DNA of 64,000 nucleotides from Vibrio sp. 16 (GTDB taxonomy: Bacteria; Pseudomonadota; Gammaproteobacteria; Enterobacterales; Vibrionaceae), in NCBI RefSeq assembly GCF_963681195.1, contig NZ_OY808997.1, positions 434,001 through 498,000 of the forward strand, given 5' to 3'. A program made the position numbers and the translations under genes. The notes beneath the pieces were generated by a model, which saw nothing but the letters and a program-made list of their open reading frames with translations, was not told where the DNA came from and searched no databases. Of this stretch, positions 8,473 to 16,540 are shown piece by piece. The first letter of the stretch is position 1. Each line of letters opens with the position of its first letter.

Positions 8473-10071
8473 TTAGGACGGTTGCATCGTAAAAGACTGA
8501 GGCCACTGAATGATAAATTTAGCGCCTCCGAGTGAAGAGTCGTCAACGAGTACTTGTCCACTGTGCCAATGGGCGATTTGTTTGACGATCGCTAAGCCTA
8601 ATCCGTGTCCTTTCCCACTGCCACGCTCTTGGTTTTCAAGTTGTGCAAAAGGTTCGAAAACGCGTTCTACATCCGTTTTCGCGATTCCAACCCCATCGTC
8701 TTCGACACAAATGACGTAGTGCTTGTGCTGGCACTGAAAACTGAGCGTGATGGTTGTGGCAGCGTAACGACTGGCATTACTCAGAAGATTTTTGACCGCC
8801 CGCATCAGTCCGTTTTGGTCAATGAATACCTGTTGCTGTTGCAGATCTTGCGACACCTCAAGGTTGATGATCAAGTTGGGATGCTCAAGGGTGAAGTGCT
8901 CGACTTCTTGCTTTAAGCAGTCGGCGAAATGGCAGTGAGAGAACTGGTTAATATCAGCGACTCGATTGTAGCGGGCCAACACTAAATTCTGATTGATGAG
9001 ATGGTCGAGATCTTCAATGCTCGAGTCGATAGTACGGCGGTATTTTTCTCTCTGAGTTGCCGATGTTTGTTCGTCATCCAGCATTTCGAGGGCAAAGCGC
9101 AATCGGTACAGAGGCGTGCGTAAATCGTGGGCGATGGCATTGGTCAGCTCTCTTTGGCCTGCGATTAAATTCTCGATATTGTCTGCCATTTTGTTGAAAG
9201 AGAGGCTAAGTTGGGATGCGACCGTCATTTTGCATGCTTTTGCTCGTCGTGACAGATGCCCACGCCCAAATTCATTGGCAGTAGCGACAAGCTGTTTTAA
9301 GTCGCGCCACAACGGGAAGATCCACAGTACCAGAGCAAGTGAGATCAATAAGAAAAACAGAACGCCAATGGCTGAGGTTAGCTTCAGCTGAGTGGTTTGC
9401 GATAGGTCGTCTTGTACATGAAGCCACAGCCCAGGCTCAATGGCGGCGAGTAACTCAACTTGTCCCATGTTGTTCACGTAGCTCACGGGGCCATTGATGG
9501 TTTGTTTAAGAGCAAACAGGGCGTCATCAGATAATTCAGACTGTGTTTTTAACCGAATTGAGAAGGGAATCAACTGATTTTGCCTTGCCAGATCGGCATC
9601 CCATTCTTCCTTCGGGAGTGACCGAAGATGCTCAGCGGCAAGAAATAACGTCCCTCTGGCTTGGTTAAGAACCGCAAGTTCTGTGGATTCATTGAGGGCA
9701 AAATAGATGACTTTATCGCTAGAACCGACACGTTGAACCAGTGCCATAGGGTCACCGTAAAGAAAGGATACTTGCCCATTTTGCAGTGATTCATGCAGTG
9801 ATTGATCAAACTCGTAGTCAGACAATGAGTCGAGCTTTAATGGGTAGGCGAACTCAGTGGCATAGCGCTGAATGGTGATGTCCCATTGCTCGTTGGGTTG
9901 GTTAAGCAGTTTGTCTGACAGCAGCTCAAAGTTAACCGAGTAGATCTGCTGATAAAAGTGTTCAGAGAAGGCTTCGTTGAGCCGCTGAATTGGGTTGATT
10001 TTCGTGGGAATGATGAGCAGGACAATCGGCACAAAAACCACTAGCCACAAAATAGAAAACGCTCGAATCAT
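8473..10071 (-). CDS. Sensor histidine kinase, RstB-like
   Basis: Inner-membrane kinase, 532 aa. TM1 at about residues 5-22, a periplasmic sensor of about 200 residues, TM2 at 232-252, HAMP to about 305, HisKA with H315 (NAIAHDLRTPLYRL), and HATPase with DDGVGIAKTD and GKGHGLGLAI. Only one base separates it from the response regulator, so they form a cognate pair. The architecture and partner resemble E. coli RstB, but this protein is longer, with a bigger periplasmic sensor. The signal sensed is unknown. Confidence 0.85.
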   Translation of the reverse strand: MIRAFSILWLVVFVPIVLLIIPTKINPIQRLNEAFSEHFYQQIYSVNFELLSDKLLNQPNEQWDITIQRYATEFAYPLKLDSLSDYEFDQSLHESLQNGQVSFLYGDPMALVQRVGSSDKVIYFALNESTELAVLNQARGTLFLAAEHLRSLPKEEWDADLARQNQLIPFSIRLKTQSELSDDALFALKQTINGPVSYVNNMGQVELLAAIEPGLWLHVQDDLSQTTQLKLTSAIGVLFFLLISLALVLWIFPLWRDLKQLVATANEFGRGHLSRRAKACKMTVASQLSLSFNKMADNIENLIAGQRELTNAIAHDLRTPLYRLRFALEMLDDEQTSATQREKYRRTIDSSIEDLDHLINQNLVLARYNRVADINQFSHCHFADCLKQEVEHFTLEHPNLIINLEVSQDLQQQQVFIDQNGLMRAVKNLLSNASRYAATTITLSFQCQHKHYVICVEDDGVGIAKTDVERVFEPFAQLENQERGSGKGHGLGLAIVKQIAHWHSGQVLVDDSSLGGAKFIIQWPQSFTMQPS

Positions 10072-10072
10072 A

Positions 10073-10780
10073 TCAAGCCCCTAGTGATGTCATGCAGAGT
10101 TGGTATCCAACGCCGCGGATTGTTTTTATCAATTCAGGTTGGTTTGGATCGTCATTGAGCGAACGCCGTAATCGAGAGATTCGTCTGTCAATCGATCGAT
10201 CTAAACCATCATACTCAAACCCTCTAATGTGCTGCGCAATGTCATCTCTTGAGACCACCTCACCAACATTCTTGGCTAATAAAAGCAGTAATTCGAATTC
10301 GGATGTCGTGAGTTTGATGGCTTGCTGATTGAGTTCGACACTACGATGCTGCAAGTTGATCGCTAAATCACCAAAGCGAAGCTCGTGCTTGGAGGAGAGC
10401 GTCCGCTCTTGGCGACGCAGCAGCGCTCTGATTCGCGACAAGAGCAGCCTTGGTTTTACTTGTTTTACGATGTAATCGTCGGCACCCAACTCGAGCCCCA
10501 TCACTTGATCAATATCGTCATCTAATGCGGTTTGCATCAATATCATTCCCGTGTATCCAGAACGAATCGCTCGGCATACATCCATGCCACTTTGACCAGG
10601 TAACATGACATCAAGGATCACAAGATCGGGCTGTTGGCTAAGAATGGTATCCACGGCGCGAATGCCGTCACCGACGATGCTGACGCTGAATTCGTAGTTT
10701 TGTAAGAAGTCTTGAATTAACTCAGCGAGTTCATTGTCATCTTCAACCAGGATGATGTGAAAAGTAGGAGTGATGGTCAT
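10073..10780 (-). CDS. OmpR-family response regulator, RstA-like
   Basis: Receiver domain with acidic residues E13-D15, phosphoacceptor D57 (VILDVMLPG) and conserved Lys in DDYIVKQVKP. The C-terminal winged helix contains EFELLLLLAKNVGEVVSRDD, then GLDRSIDRRISRLRRSL and TIRGVGYQL. The segments GADDYIVK, RGFEYDGLDRSID and the overall spacing resemble E. coli RstA more than OmpR or PhoP. It heads the operon RR-kinase-DUF2860-lipoprotein on the minus strand. The target is probably the promoter in the 8357-8472 gap or its own promoter (inference). Confidence 0.88.
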   Translation of the reverse strand: MTITPTFHIILVEDDNELAELIQDFLQNYEFSVSIVGDGIRAVDTILSQQPDLVILDVMLPGQSGMDVCRAIRSGYTGMILMQTALDDDIDQVMGLELGADDYIVKQVKPRLLLSRIRALLRRQERTLSSKHELRFGDLAINLQHRSVELNQQAIKLTTSEFELLLLLAKNVGEVVSRDDIAQHIRGFEYDGLDRSIDRRISRLRRSLNDDPNQPELIKTIRGVGYQLCMTSLGA

Positions 10781-10925
10781 AGTTCCGCAATAGTGAATCT
10801 GTGATGTGGGAACTATAACCTGAATGAATGACCACCAGTGTGACCGATTGTGACGAAGAGAAAAACTTGTGATGAGTTTTATAAAATGAATGCAAAGGGC
10901 AGATGTAACTCGAGCGTGGGTGTTT

Positions 10926-11177
10926 TTAGGTCAGGCTCTCTAACTCTGCAATATTGTTCAGTGCTTGCTGATTGGTTTTTCCGCACACTACCGGACAAGG
11001 CTTAAACTCATGGCAGACTTTGGGGCGTTCTGGCTTACCAAACAATTTACACAGATTGTCGTCATTCAATTGGATACACCGAACCCCAGCAGGCTTGCCA
11101 TTGGGCATTCCCGGGATAAAAGAAGAGATACTGGGCGCAATACAGCACGCGCCGCAACCTAAGCGACAATCCATCAA
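10926..11177 (-). CDS. YkgJ-type cysteine-cluster protein
   Basis: 83 aa with the Cys-rich pattern of the YkgJ / CxxCxxCC zinc-iron chelating family: CRLGCGACC at residues 4-12, then C34, C43, C55, C61 and C65. Members probably bind a metal or an Fe-S cluster; biochemical function is not established. Its start lies about 130 bp from the divergent ycgN, which also belongs to the wider family, so a duplication or functional link is possible. Confidence 0.8.
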   Translation of the reverse strand: MMDCRLGCGACCIAPSISSFIPGMPNGKPAGVRCIQLNDDNLCKLFGKPERPKVCHEFKPCPVVCGKTNQQALNNIAELESLT

Positions 11178-11308
11178 ACTGACCTCGAAATTTGCAAGAG
11201 CGGGATATTAGCAAAAAAGCCAAGCGTGATCAGCTCAAACTTTGCCCTTGAATTTTGGAAGTCTAAACGGTATAAATCGCACCCCTGTTTGATAACGAAG
11301 TAACACCA

Positions 11309-11746
11309 ATGAGCGCACCATTTTGGCAAACAAAAAAACTAGAGCAGATGACCGAACAAGAGTGGGAGTCTCTTTGCGATGGTTGTGGTAAATGCTGCCT
11401 ACACAAGCTCATGGATGAAGATACCGATGAAATCTATTACACCAATGTTGCGTGCAGCTTGTTAAATAGTAAGACATGCTCGTGTAAAGATTACCCGAAT
11501 CGTTTCAATTACGATGAAGAGTGTACCAAGCTGACTCAAGACGATATTGAAGACTTCACGTGGCTTCCTCACACCTGCGCGTATCGTTTGCTCGCCGAAG
11601 GGCAGAGCTTGCCAGAGTGGCATCCATTGATTACAGGCTCTAAATCGGCCATGCATGCGGCAGGGGAAAGTGTGCGTAACAAAGTGGTCTATGAGATAGA
11701 AGTGGTCGATTGGGAGGACCACATCCTAAATCATCCTAACCGTTAA
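11309..11746 (+). CDS. ycgN: UPF0260 cysteine-cluster protein YcgN
   Basis: 145 aa, closely matching E. coli Ycg[21 protein letters not shown], then C-S-C-K-D-Y and [28 protein letters not shown] and the ending [12 protein letters not shown]. The conserved cysteines suggest metal or Fe-S binding; the role is unknown. The ATG start has only a weak upstream purine stretch (AACGAAG). Followed by a good terminator. Confidence 0.93.
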   Translation: MSAPFWQTKKLEQMTEQEWESLCDGCGKCCLHKLMDEDTDEIYYTNVACSLLNSKTCSCKDYPNRFNYDEECTKLTQDDIEDFTWLPHTCAYRLLAEGQSLPEWHPLITGSKSAMHAAGESVRNKVVYEIEVVDWEDHILNHPNR

Positions 11747-11754
11747 TCTCTTTG

Positions 11755-11781
11755 AAACAGCCGCATTATGCGGCTGTTTTT
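11755..11781 (+). terminator. Terminator after ycgN
   Basis: AAACAGCCGC, loop ATTAT, GCGGCTGTTT and further T residues to 11781. Confidence 0.85.
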
Positions 11782-11885
11782 CTATTTGCTGTTCTTTAAC
11801 GTTCAGCACGCATTTCTTTTTCTGTTTGTGGTGTACACTTACTGCTATCTACAAAAGAAACAAAGACTTATTGTTTGAGGTTGTC

Positions 11886-13559
11886 ATGCGATTGCTTTCT
11901 CACCGTTGTATAGGGTTACCAAAAGGTATTGTGTTTGTGCTACTGGCGGCCATGCTGAGTTTCTCGGTGTTTGCCGCGCAAGAAGTGACAGAGCCGGTTA
12001 AGTCTGAAGCTCAGTTGAAGATCGAAACCATCAACTCGGACTTAAAAGATCTCTCCGATGCGCTAATGAATGCCAGTGGCGAAGAAAAAGACGCGTTGCA
12101 GCTTAAGCTTTTCCAGAAAAATGAGGATTTAAGAAGCGCTTTATCTGCGGCCATCAATCGAGACTCGATTCCGAAGAATGAGCTCGTTAGACAAGTTGAG
12201 ATGCAGCAAAAGTATTCCCAAAATGCCTCAATTTTTCTCGAAGAGAAAATTAAAACGCTATCAGAAAAAATCAACACAGCCAAAGAAGAAGAACGGCTGA
12301 CGTTACTCAACGACTACCAAGAGTTGCAGCATTATCTTGATACCATCATTGAAGCCAACTGGCAGAATATTCAGTGGTTGAAGCAGTTGGGTGTTGACGA
12401 AACGCTCGCTGAGCAGACGTTTACTGAGTTAGTGAGTAAACGCTTACGCTTGATATCTGCGTCTGTCGAGTATTTCAATCAGCAGGTGAGTGTCGTTGGC
12501 AAGCAGTTAACGGTGAGCCCTGAATCTGAAAAGTCGTCGCTTCAATTGACTCAGTTGGTGATTAAGCAACGCATGAACATCGCGGTCGACAGCTTAAACT
12601 CGCTTATCTCGATCGCTGATCAGTTGAATATCGATACGTCTGAGTACAAGCGATTGATCTTTGAGGTGACGGGCAGCATTACGCAGGATTTACTCGACGG
12701 GCAAGTATTGTTGTCGATTCTGTCCAATTGGTCGACCAATATTTGGGATTGGATTGCCAACAACGCGCCTCAGCACCTGTTCCAACTGTTTGTGTTTGCA
12801 CTACTGATTTTAGCGACCAGCATGGTGGCGAAGTTGACTCGTAAAGTCGTCAGTAAAACGGTGATCTCGAAGAACTTAAAACTCTCTCAGTTGATGCAAG
12901 AGTTCTTTATTAACATGTCGGGTAACGTCGTATGGGTGATTGGTATTCTGGTTTCGCTGTCACAAGTCGGCTTGAACCTTGCGCCAGTGTTAACCGGTTT
13001 TGGTATTGCTGGGGTCATTATCGGTTTTGCATTGCAAGATACGCTATCCAATTTTGCGGCGGGCATGATGCTGCTGATTTATCGCCCATTTGATGTTGGC
13101 GATTTCGTGTTTGCGGGTGGCGTGGATGGTAAGGTGAGCCATATGAGTTTGGTCAATACGACGATTAAAACGTTCGACAACCAAATCATCATCATTCCAA
13201 ACAGCAAGATTTGGGGGGATGTGATTAAGAACGTGACTCATGAGCGTGTTCGTCGCGTCGATATGGTATTTGGGATCGGTTACAGTGATGACTTGCTCAA
13301 AGCAGAACAAGTATTGACTGATATCGTCACCTCGCACCCGTTGGTCCTACGTTCACCTGAGCCGAACATCAAAGTACACACCTTGAATACGTCATCCGTC
13401 GATTTTATTGTTCGCCCTTGGGTAAAAACGGACGATTACTGGGATGTCTATTGGGACGTCACTAAGGAAGTGAAACTGCGCTTTGACCAAGAAGGAATTT
13501 CCATTCCGTTCCCACAGCAAGATGTTCATTTGCATATGGTGAAAGAGCAAGAGGGATAA
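11886..13559 (+). CDS. MscS-family mechanosensitive channel with large periplasmic N-terminal region
   Basis: 557 aa. A signal-like hydrophobic start (residues about 12-31, ending VFAA) is followed by about 250 mostly helical, charged residues rich in E/K/Q (coiled-coil-like). Then come membrane spans and the MscS core: GIAGVIIGFALQDTLSNFAA (pore helix), LLIYRPFDVGDFV and IIIIPNSKIWGDVI, then the C-terminal cytoplasmic domain. Bacteria use such channels to release solutes on hypo-osmotic shock. The ATG at 11886 is preceded by GAGG at good spacing; an upstream GTG frame to 11826 is unlikely because it precedes the signal sequence. A terminator follows. Confidence 0.9.
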   Translation: MRLLSHRCIGLPKGIVFVLLAAMLSFSVFAAQEVTEPVKSEAQLKIETINSDLKDLSDALMNASGEEKDALQLKLFQKNEDLRSALSAAINRDSIPKNELVRQVEMQQKYSQNASIFLEEKIKTLSEKINTAKEEERLTLLNDYQELQHYLDTIIEANWQNIQWLKQLGVDETLAEQTFTELVSKRLRLISASVEYFNQQVSVVGKQLTVSPESEKSSLQLTQLVIKQRMNIAVDSLNSLISIADQLNIDTSEYKRLIFEVTGSITQDLLDGQVLLSILSNWSTNIWDWIANNAPQHLFQLFVFALLILATSMVAKLTRKVVSKTVISKNLKLSQLMQEFFINMSGNVVWVIGILVSLSQVGLNLAPVLTGFGIAGVIIGFALQDTLSNFAAGMMLLIYRPFDVGDFVFAGGVDGKVSHMSLVNTTIKTFDNQIIIIPNSKIWGDVIKNVTHERVRRVDMVFGIGYSDDLLKAEQVLTDIVTSHPLVLRSPEPNIKVHTLNTSSVDFIVRPWVKTDDYWDVYWDVTKEVKLRFDQEGISIPFPQQDVHLHMVKEQEG

Positions 13560-13564
13560 ACAAT

Positions 13565-13591
13565 AAGAGCGCCACTTAGGGCGCTCTTTGT
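13565..13591. terminator. Terminator between the MscS gene and the convergent monooxygenase gene
   Basis: AGAGCGCC (13566-13573), loop ACTTA, GGGCGCTCT followed by TTGTT. The T tract favours the plus-strand direction; on the minus strand the tail is weaker. Confidence 0.7.
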
Positions 13592-13884
13592 TATTCGATT
13601 TCTTCGAAGAAAGTAATGATGGGTTCACCTTTCAAGACGCCATCAAGCTGGCCGAGTAAGTTTTGCAAATAGGGTTGCTGGCTATGAAAGTCGAAAGCTT
13701 CTTGGTCGGCAAATTGTTCTTGAAAAACAAAACGGCCTGCTACGTTTGTATCTTTAAATAAACGGTAAGACACACAGCCTGGCTCATTGCGAGTGGGTTC
13801 AATTAGCGCTGTTAATAGCGTCTGTAAATCTTGCTCGGCGCCATCTTTGGCATCAAAAGTCGCGGTTAAATGGATCATAGTCAT
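13591..13884 (-). CDS. Antibiotic-biosynthesis-monooxygenase (ABM) domain protein
   Basis: 97 aa single-domain protein: MIHLTATFDAKDGAEQDLQT, TRNEPGCVSYRLF, FVFQEQFADQEAFDFHSQ. This is the ferredoxin-like dimeric ABM/YgiN fold, often a quinol monooxygenase or heme-degrading-like enzyme; the precise reaction cannot be told from sequence. It begins 5 bp after the VOC protein ends, so the two are cotranscribed. A detoxification role for the pair is an inference. Confidence 0.85.
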   Translation of the reverse strand: MTMIHLTATFDAKDGAEQDLQTLLTALIEPTRNEPGCVSYRLFKDTNVAGRFVFQEQFADQEAFDFHSQQPYLQNLLGQLDGVLKGEPIITFFEEIE

Positions 13885-13889
13885 ACTCT

Positions 13890-14285
13890 TTATAGATAAC
13901 GCCCTTGGCGCTGCAAAAACTCGATTTTGTATCCGTCTGGATCGGTGATGAAAAAGAAGGTCGCAAGGTGAGCGCCATTGTGATCGAGCGCTTTGACATC
14001 CGATGCGTCGATTCCCAGAGCTTTGATGCGTTTGTGTGCTTGCTCAATATCTTCGACACTTACCGCTAAATGCCCATATCCAGTGCCATGACTGTAGGGT
14101 TCTTCTTGGCCGTGGTTGTGTGTCAGCTCTAGCTCGAACCCGGTTTCCGCATTTGCCAAGTAGGTTAAGCTAAAGCCATCGAACATAAACTGGTCTTTGA
14201 TTTCAAGCTCTAAGGCTTGGCGATAAAAAACGATTGAGCGGGCAAGGTCGCTAACCCTGACCATGGAGTGAATGAGTTTTGTCAT
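13890..14285 (-). CDS. VOC-family protein, glyoxalase I-like
   Basis: 131 aa, two beta-alpha-beta-beta-beta modules. Candidate metal ligands match the glyoxalase I pattern: H6 (KLIHSMVRV), a Glu in FELELTHNHG, His in TGYGHLAVSV and Glu in DPDGYKIEFL. It is therefore either a divergent lactoylglutathione lyase or a related metal-dependent VOC enzyme. Sequence between residues 25 and 50 differs from GloA, so I do not give the gloA symbol. First gene of a two-gene operon with the ABM protein. Confidence 0.82.
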   Translation of the reverse strand: MTKLIHSMVRVSDLARSIVFYRQALELEIKDQFMFDGFSLTYLANAETGFELELTHNHGQEEPYSHGTGYGHLAVSVEDIEQAHKRIKALGIDASDVKALDHNGAHLATFFFITDPDGYKIEFLQRQGRYL

Positions 14286-14366
14286 AACTGCCTCTTACTT
14301 CTGATTTGGGTAGGATACGGGCAGCGAAAACAGATTAGGTAGTACTAGAGTACGACACGGCCATTT

Positions 14367-14672
14367 TTACGCGAACTCATGCAATTGCTGTTTTACTTCT
14401 TCCATTACATTGTTTGGTTGGCGCAGGTAAATGAGGCACGCGCAGCGAAGCAGCGAAGTGAAGTTGCTAATCTCACCGTTGTGCTGCAAGGCTTCGTTGT
14501 GAATAGAGCTAATAAAGCGAGGGAGTGACATCTCTTGCTTTGCAGCGATCTCTTCGAGGATTTGCCAAAAGCTGGCCTCAAGTTTAATGCTGGTGGCGTG
14601 GCCATCAATGCGAATGGAGCGAGCGACCGTTTGGTAGTTTTCTTGTGGCTGTTGGGAGAATATTTCACACAT
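14367..14672 (-). CDS. Ribbon-helix-helix domain protein (RHH_4-like)
   Basis: 101 aa. The segment ARSIRIDGHATSIKLEASFW followed by QILEEIAAKQEMSLPRFISS is the beta-strand plus two helices of an RHH_4-type DNA-binding domain. The rest is a helical tail (FTSLLRCACLIYLRQP). Probably a small transcription regulator; its target is unknown. It is monocistronic, between the VOC gene and a terminator region for the phosphatase gene. Confidence 0.72.
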   Translation of the reverse strand: MCEIFSQQPQENYQTVARSIRIDGHATSIKLEASFWQILEEIAAKQEMSLPRFISSIHNEALQHNGEISNFTSLLRCACLIYLRQPNNVMEEVKQQLHEFA

Positions 14673-14742
14673 GTTCGAAGACCTTAGTTATTGCTGGGTC
14701 TATTCTTATCTCTCCCTCGCTGAGAGTCAATCACTGCGCCGC

Positions 14743-14769
14743 AAACAAAAAAACGCCCCGAAGGGCGCT
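14743..14769 (-). terminator. Terminator after the alkaline phosphatase gene
   Basis: Read on the minus strand: AGCGCC, loop CTTCG-like, GGGGCGTTTTTTTG. The stem is GC-rich with a seven-T tail. Confidence 0.85.
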
Positions 14770-14796
14770 GAGTAGTGCAAGTTGGTGATAATCAGC

Positions 14797-16374
14797 TTAG
14801 TTAACCTGCTGTTTAATGAACTCACCCAGTTCTGAGTGGTGCATGATTTTGGAAACAGGCAGGATCTTTTCAGCGGGTCCCCATGCAAAAACGTTTACCG
14901 GAGTGTGAGTGTGTGTTCCTGTTCCCCAAACAATATTTTGCCCAGTAGCTTGCTCTCTTGCTAACAGGTTGCCACGGTCGTTGTATGGGAAGAAGGCGTC
15001 AAAGTCGTTGATCGCAGGGACGTTCTCTTCCGCTAAGTACTTGTGTTGCGCAAGACGGTAAGGGTTTGGCTTGCTCGCTAGTACGTTTTCCGCTTGTTTT
15101 GCGGTAATCGGGAACGCGCTGTTTTGGTTCACAATCTCAGCCAGTTTCTGCGGTGTTTGCTGTGATTTGTCCAGCTTTTGGAATTGGCTGATCATGCCGT
15201 AGTAGCTTTGTTTTTGGTTGTATAATCCGTCTAGGATATCAAATGAGCCAAAGTTGAAGTTCGGTGCGTAGTCTCGCTTAGCAAAGGCTTCTCCAGAACG
15301 CTTTTGAGGCTTCGGCAAGTTTTGAGACGAGTAACTGAACCCAAACGATCCGGTTTCATGATCCGCAGTGACAATTACGATGGTATCGTCACGATCTTTG
15401 GCCCACTGGTATACCGATTCAACCGCTTCATCAAACTTGATCATTTCATGCAGCATGGTGCCTGCGTCATTGCTATGACCAGCCCAGTCTATTTGACCAC
15501 CTTCTACCATTAAGAAAAAGCCGTCTTTGTCTTTCGATAGAACATCGATCGCTTTCTCAGTCATCTCTTTCAGGCTTGGCTGAGTGCGTTTTGCATCCGC
15601 TTTATTGTTGCTGTATGCGATGCCGTCATCCATTCCTGAGTAGGAGAACAAGCCTAGCAATTTGTCACCGTTCGCATCATTGAGCATTGAGCGGTTGAAA
15701 GCTAACTGGTATCCGTCTTGCTGAGCTTCGGTAAGCAGGTTGCGTTCATCTTTACGTTTTGATTTGAGGTAAACGTCACCTTGCGTCAGGGTTTGAAGCG
15801 CTTTGTATGTTTCCCCTTTGTCATTGGTTGATTTCGGGATCCAATGGCGTAGGCCGCCAGATAGCATGACATCCACACCTGTCGCCAGCATGTCTGACGC
15901 AATTTCGTTTTCCAGTGAGCGGTGAGGTTGATGCGCTGCAAAAGCGGCTGGTGTGGCGTGGGTTAAACGAGTATCCGAAACCAGGCCAGTCGCTTTACCT
16001 GCTTTTTTCGCTTTTTCCAAAACGGTTTCAATGTGGTTGCCCTGAGAGTCAACGCCAATCACTTCCGAGGCGGTGTATTGACCCGTTGCAAGCATGGTGG
16101 CTGAACAGGCAGAGTCGACGACGATCGCGTCTTCAGGATGGGTGAGGGATGAACCAATCACACCCTCTTGAGCCAGTTTGTACAGCGCGGTTTTGTTACC
16201 GTTGTAGATGGAGTTCGGCGCTTGATTGGCATAGGTCTCAAGCAGGCCAACTTGCTGCGGTCCCATTCCATCACCAATCATCAAAATCACGTTTTTGATT
16301 TCCGCTGAAAGTGCGTTGAACGAGAGCGTAGACGTTGCCACTGCGGCAATAACAGGTTTGATTAAGTGCTTCAT
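14797..16374 (-). CDS. Alkaline phosphatase, secreted (PhoA family)
   Basis: 525 aa with a signal peptide ending near residue 24 (FNALSA). Catalytic features of the alkaline phosphatase superfamily are visible: D35 in MIGDGMG, nucleophile S91 in VDSACSATMLATG, TADHETGSFG and GTHTHTPVNVFAWGP near the C terminus. It releases phosphate from monoesters in the periplasm or outside. It is longer than E. coli PhoA (471 aa). A pair of TGTCA elements upstream hints at a PhoB box but is not convincing. Flanked by terminators on both sides, so it is monocistronic. Confidence 0.93.
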   Translation of the reverse strand: MKHLIKPVIAAVATSTLSFNALSAEIKNVILMIGDGMGPQQVGLLETYANQAPNSIYNGNKTALYKLAQEGVIGSSLTHPEDAIVVDSACSATMLATGQYTASEVIGVDSQGNHIETVLEKAKKAGKATGLVSDTRLTHATPAAFAAHQPHRSLENEIASDMLATGVDVMLSGGLRHWIPKSTNDKGETYKALQTLTQGDVYLKSKRKDERNLLTEAQQDGYQLAFNRSMLNDANGDKLLGLFSYSGMDDGIAYSNNKADAKRTQPSLKEMTEKAIDVLSKDKDGFFLMVEGGQIDWAGHSNDAGTMLHEMIKFDEAVESVYQWAKDRDDTIVIVTADHETGSFGFSYSSQNLPKPQKRSGEAFAKRDYAPNFNFGSFDILDGLYNQKQSYYGMISQFQKLDKSQQTPQKLAEIVNQNSAFPITAKQAENVLASKPNPYRLAQHKYLAEENVPAINDFDAFFPYNDRGNLLAREQATGQNIVWGTGTHTHTPVNVFAWGPAEKILPVSKIMHHSELGEFIKQQVN

Positions 16375-16492
16375 TGAATTGTCCTTATTTGATAAGCGAG
16401 CTGATTAAAGCACTGGTTTGTGTCAACTGTGTTTCGTATTTATGTCATAAATATAAAACTGAGTATTTATTCGATTTTGATTGAAAAGAATG

Positions 16493-16518
16493 AAAAAAGC
16501 CTACGTTCAGTAGGCTTG
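16493..16518 (-). terminator. Terminator after the BCCT transporter gene
   Basis: Minus-strand reading: AAGCCTAC, loop TGAAC, GTAGGCTTTTTT. Confidence 0.85.
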
Positions 16519-16540
16519 AGTTAAGGAAGGCTAAAGAAAA

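Noticed and set aside
16415..16455. Pho-box-like TGTCA repeats upstream of the alkaline phosphatase gene
   Set aside because: Two TGTCA elements occur 22 bp apart but in the antisense orientation, and the middle 11-bp repeat does not match, so it falls short of a PhoB site.
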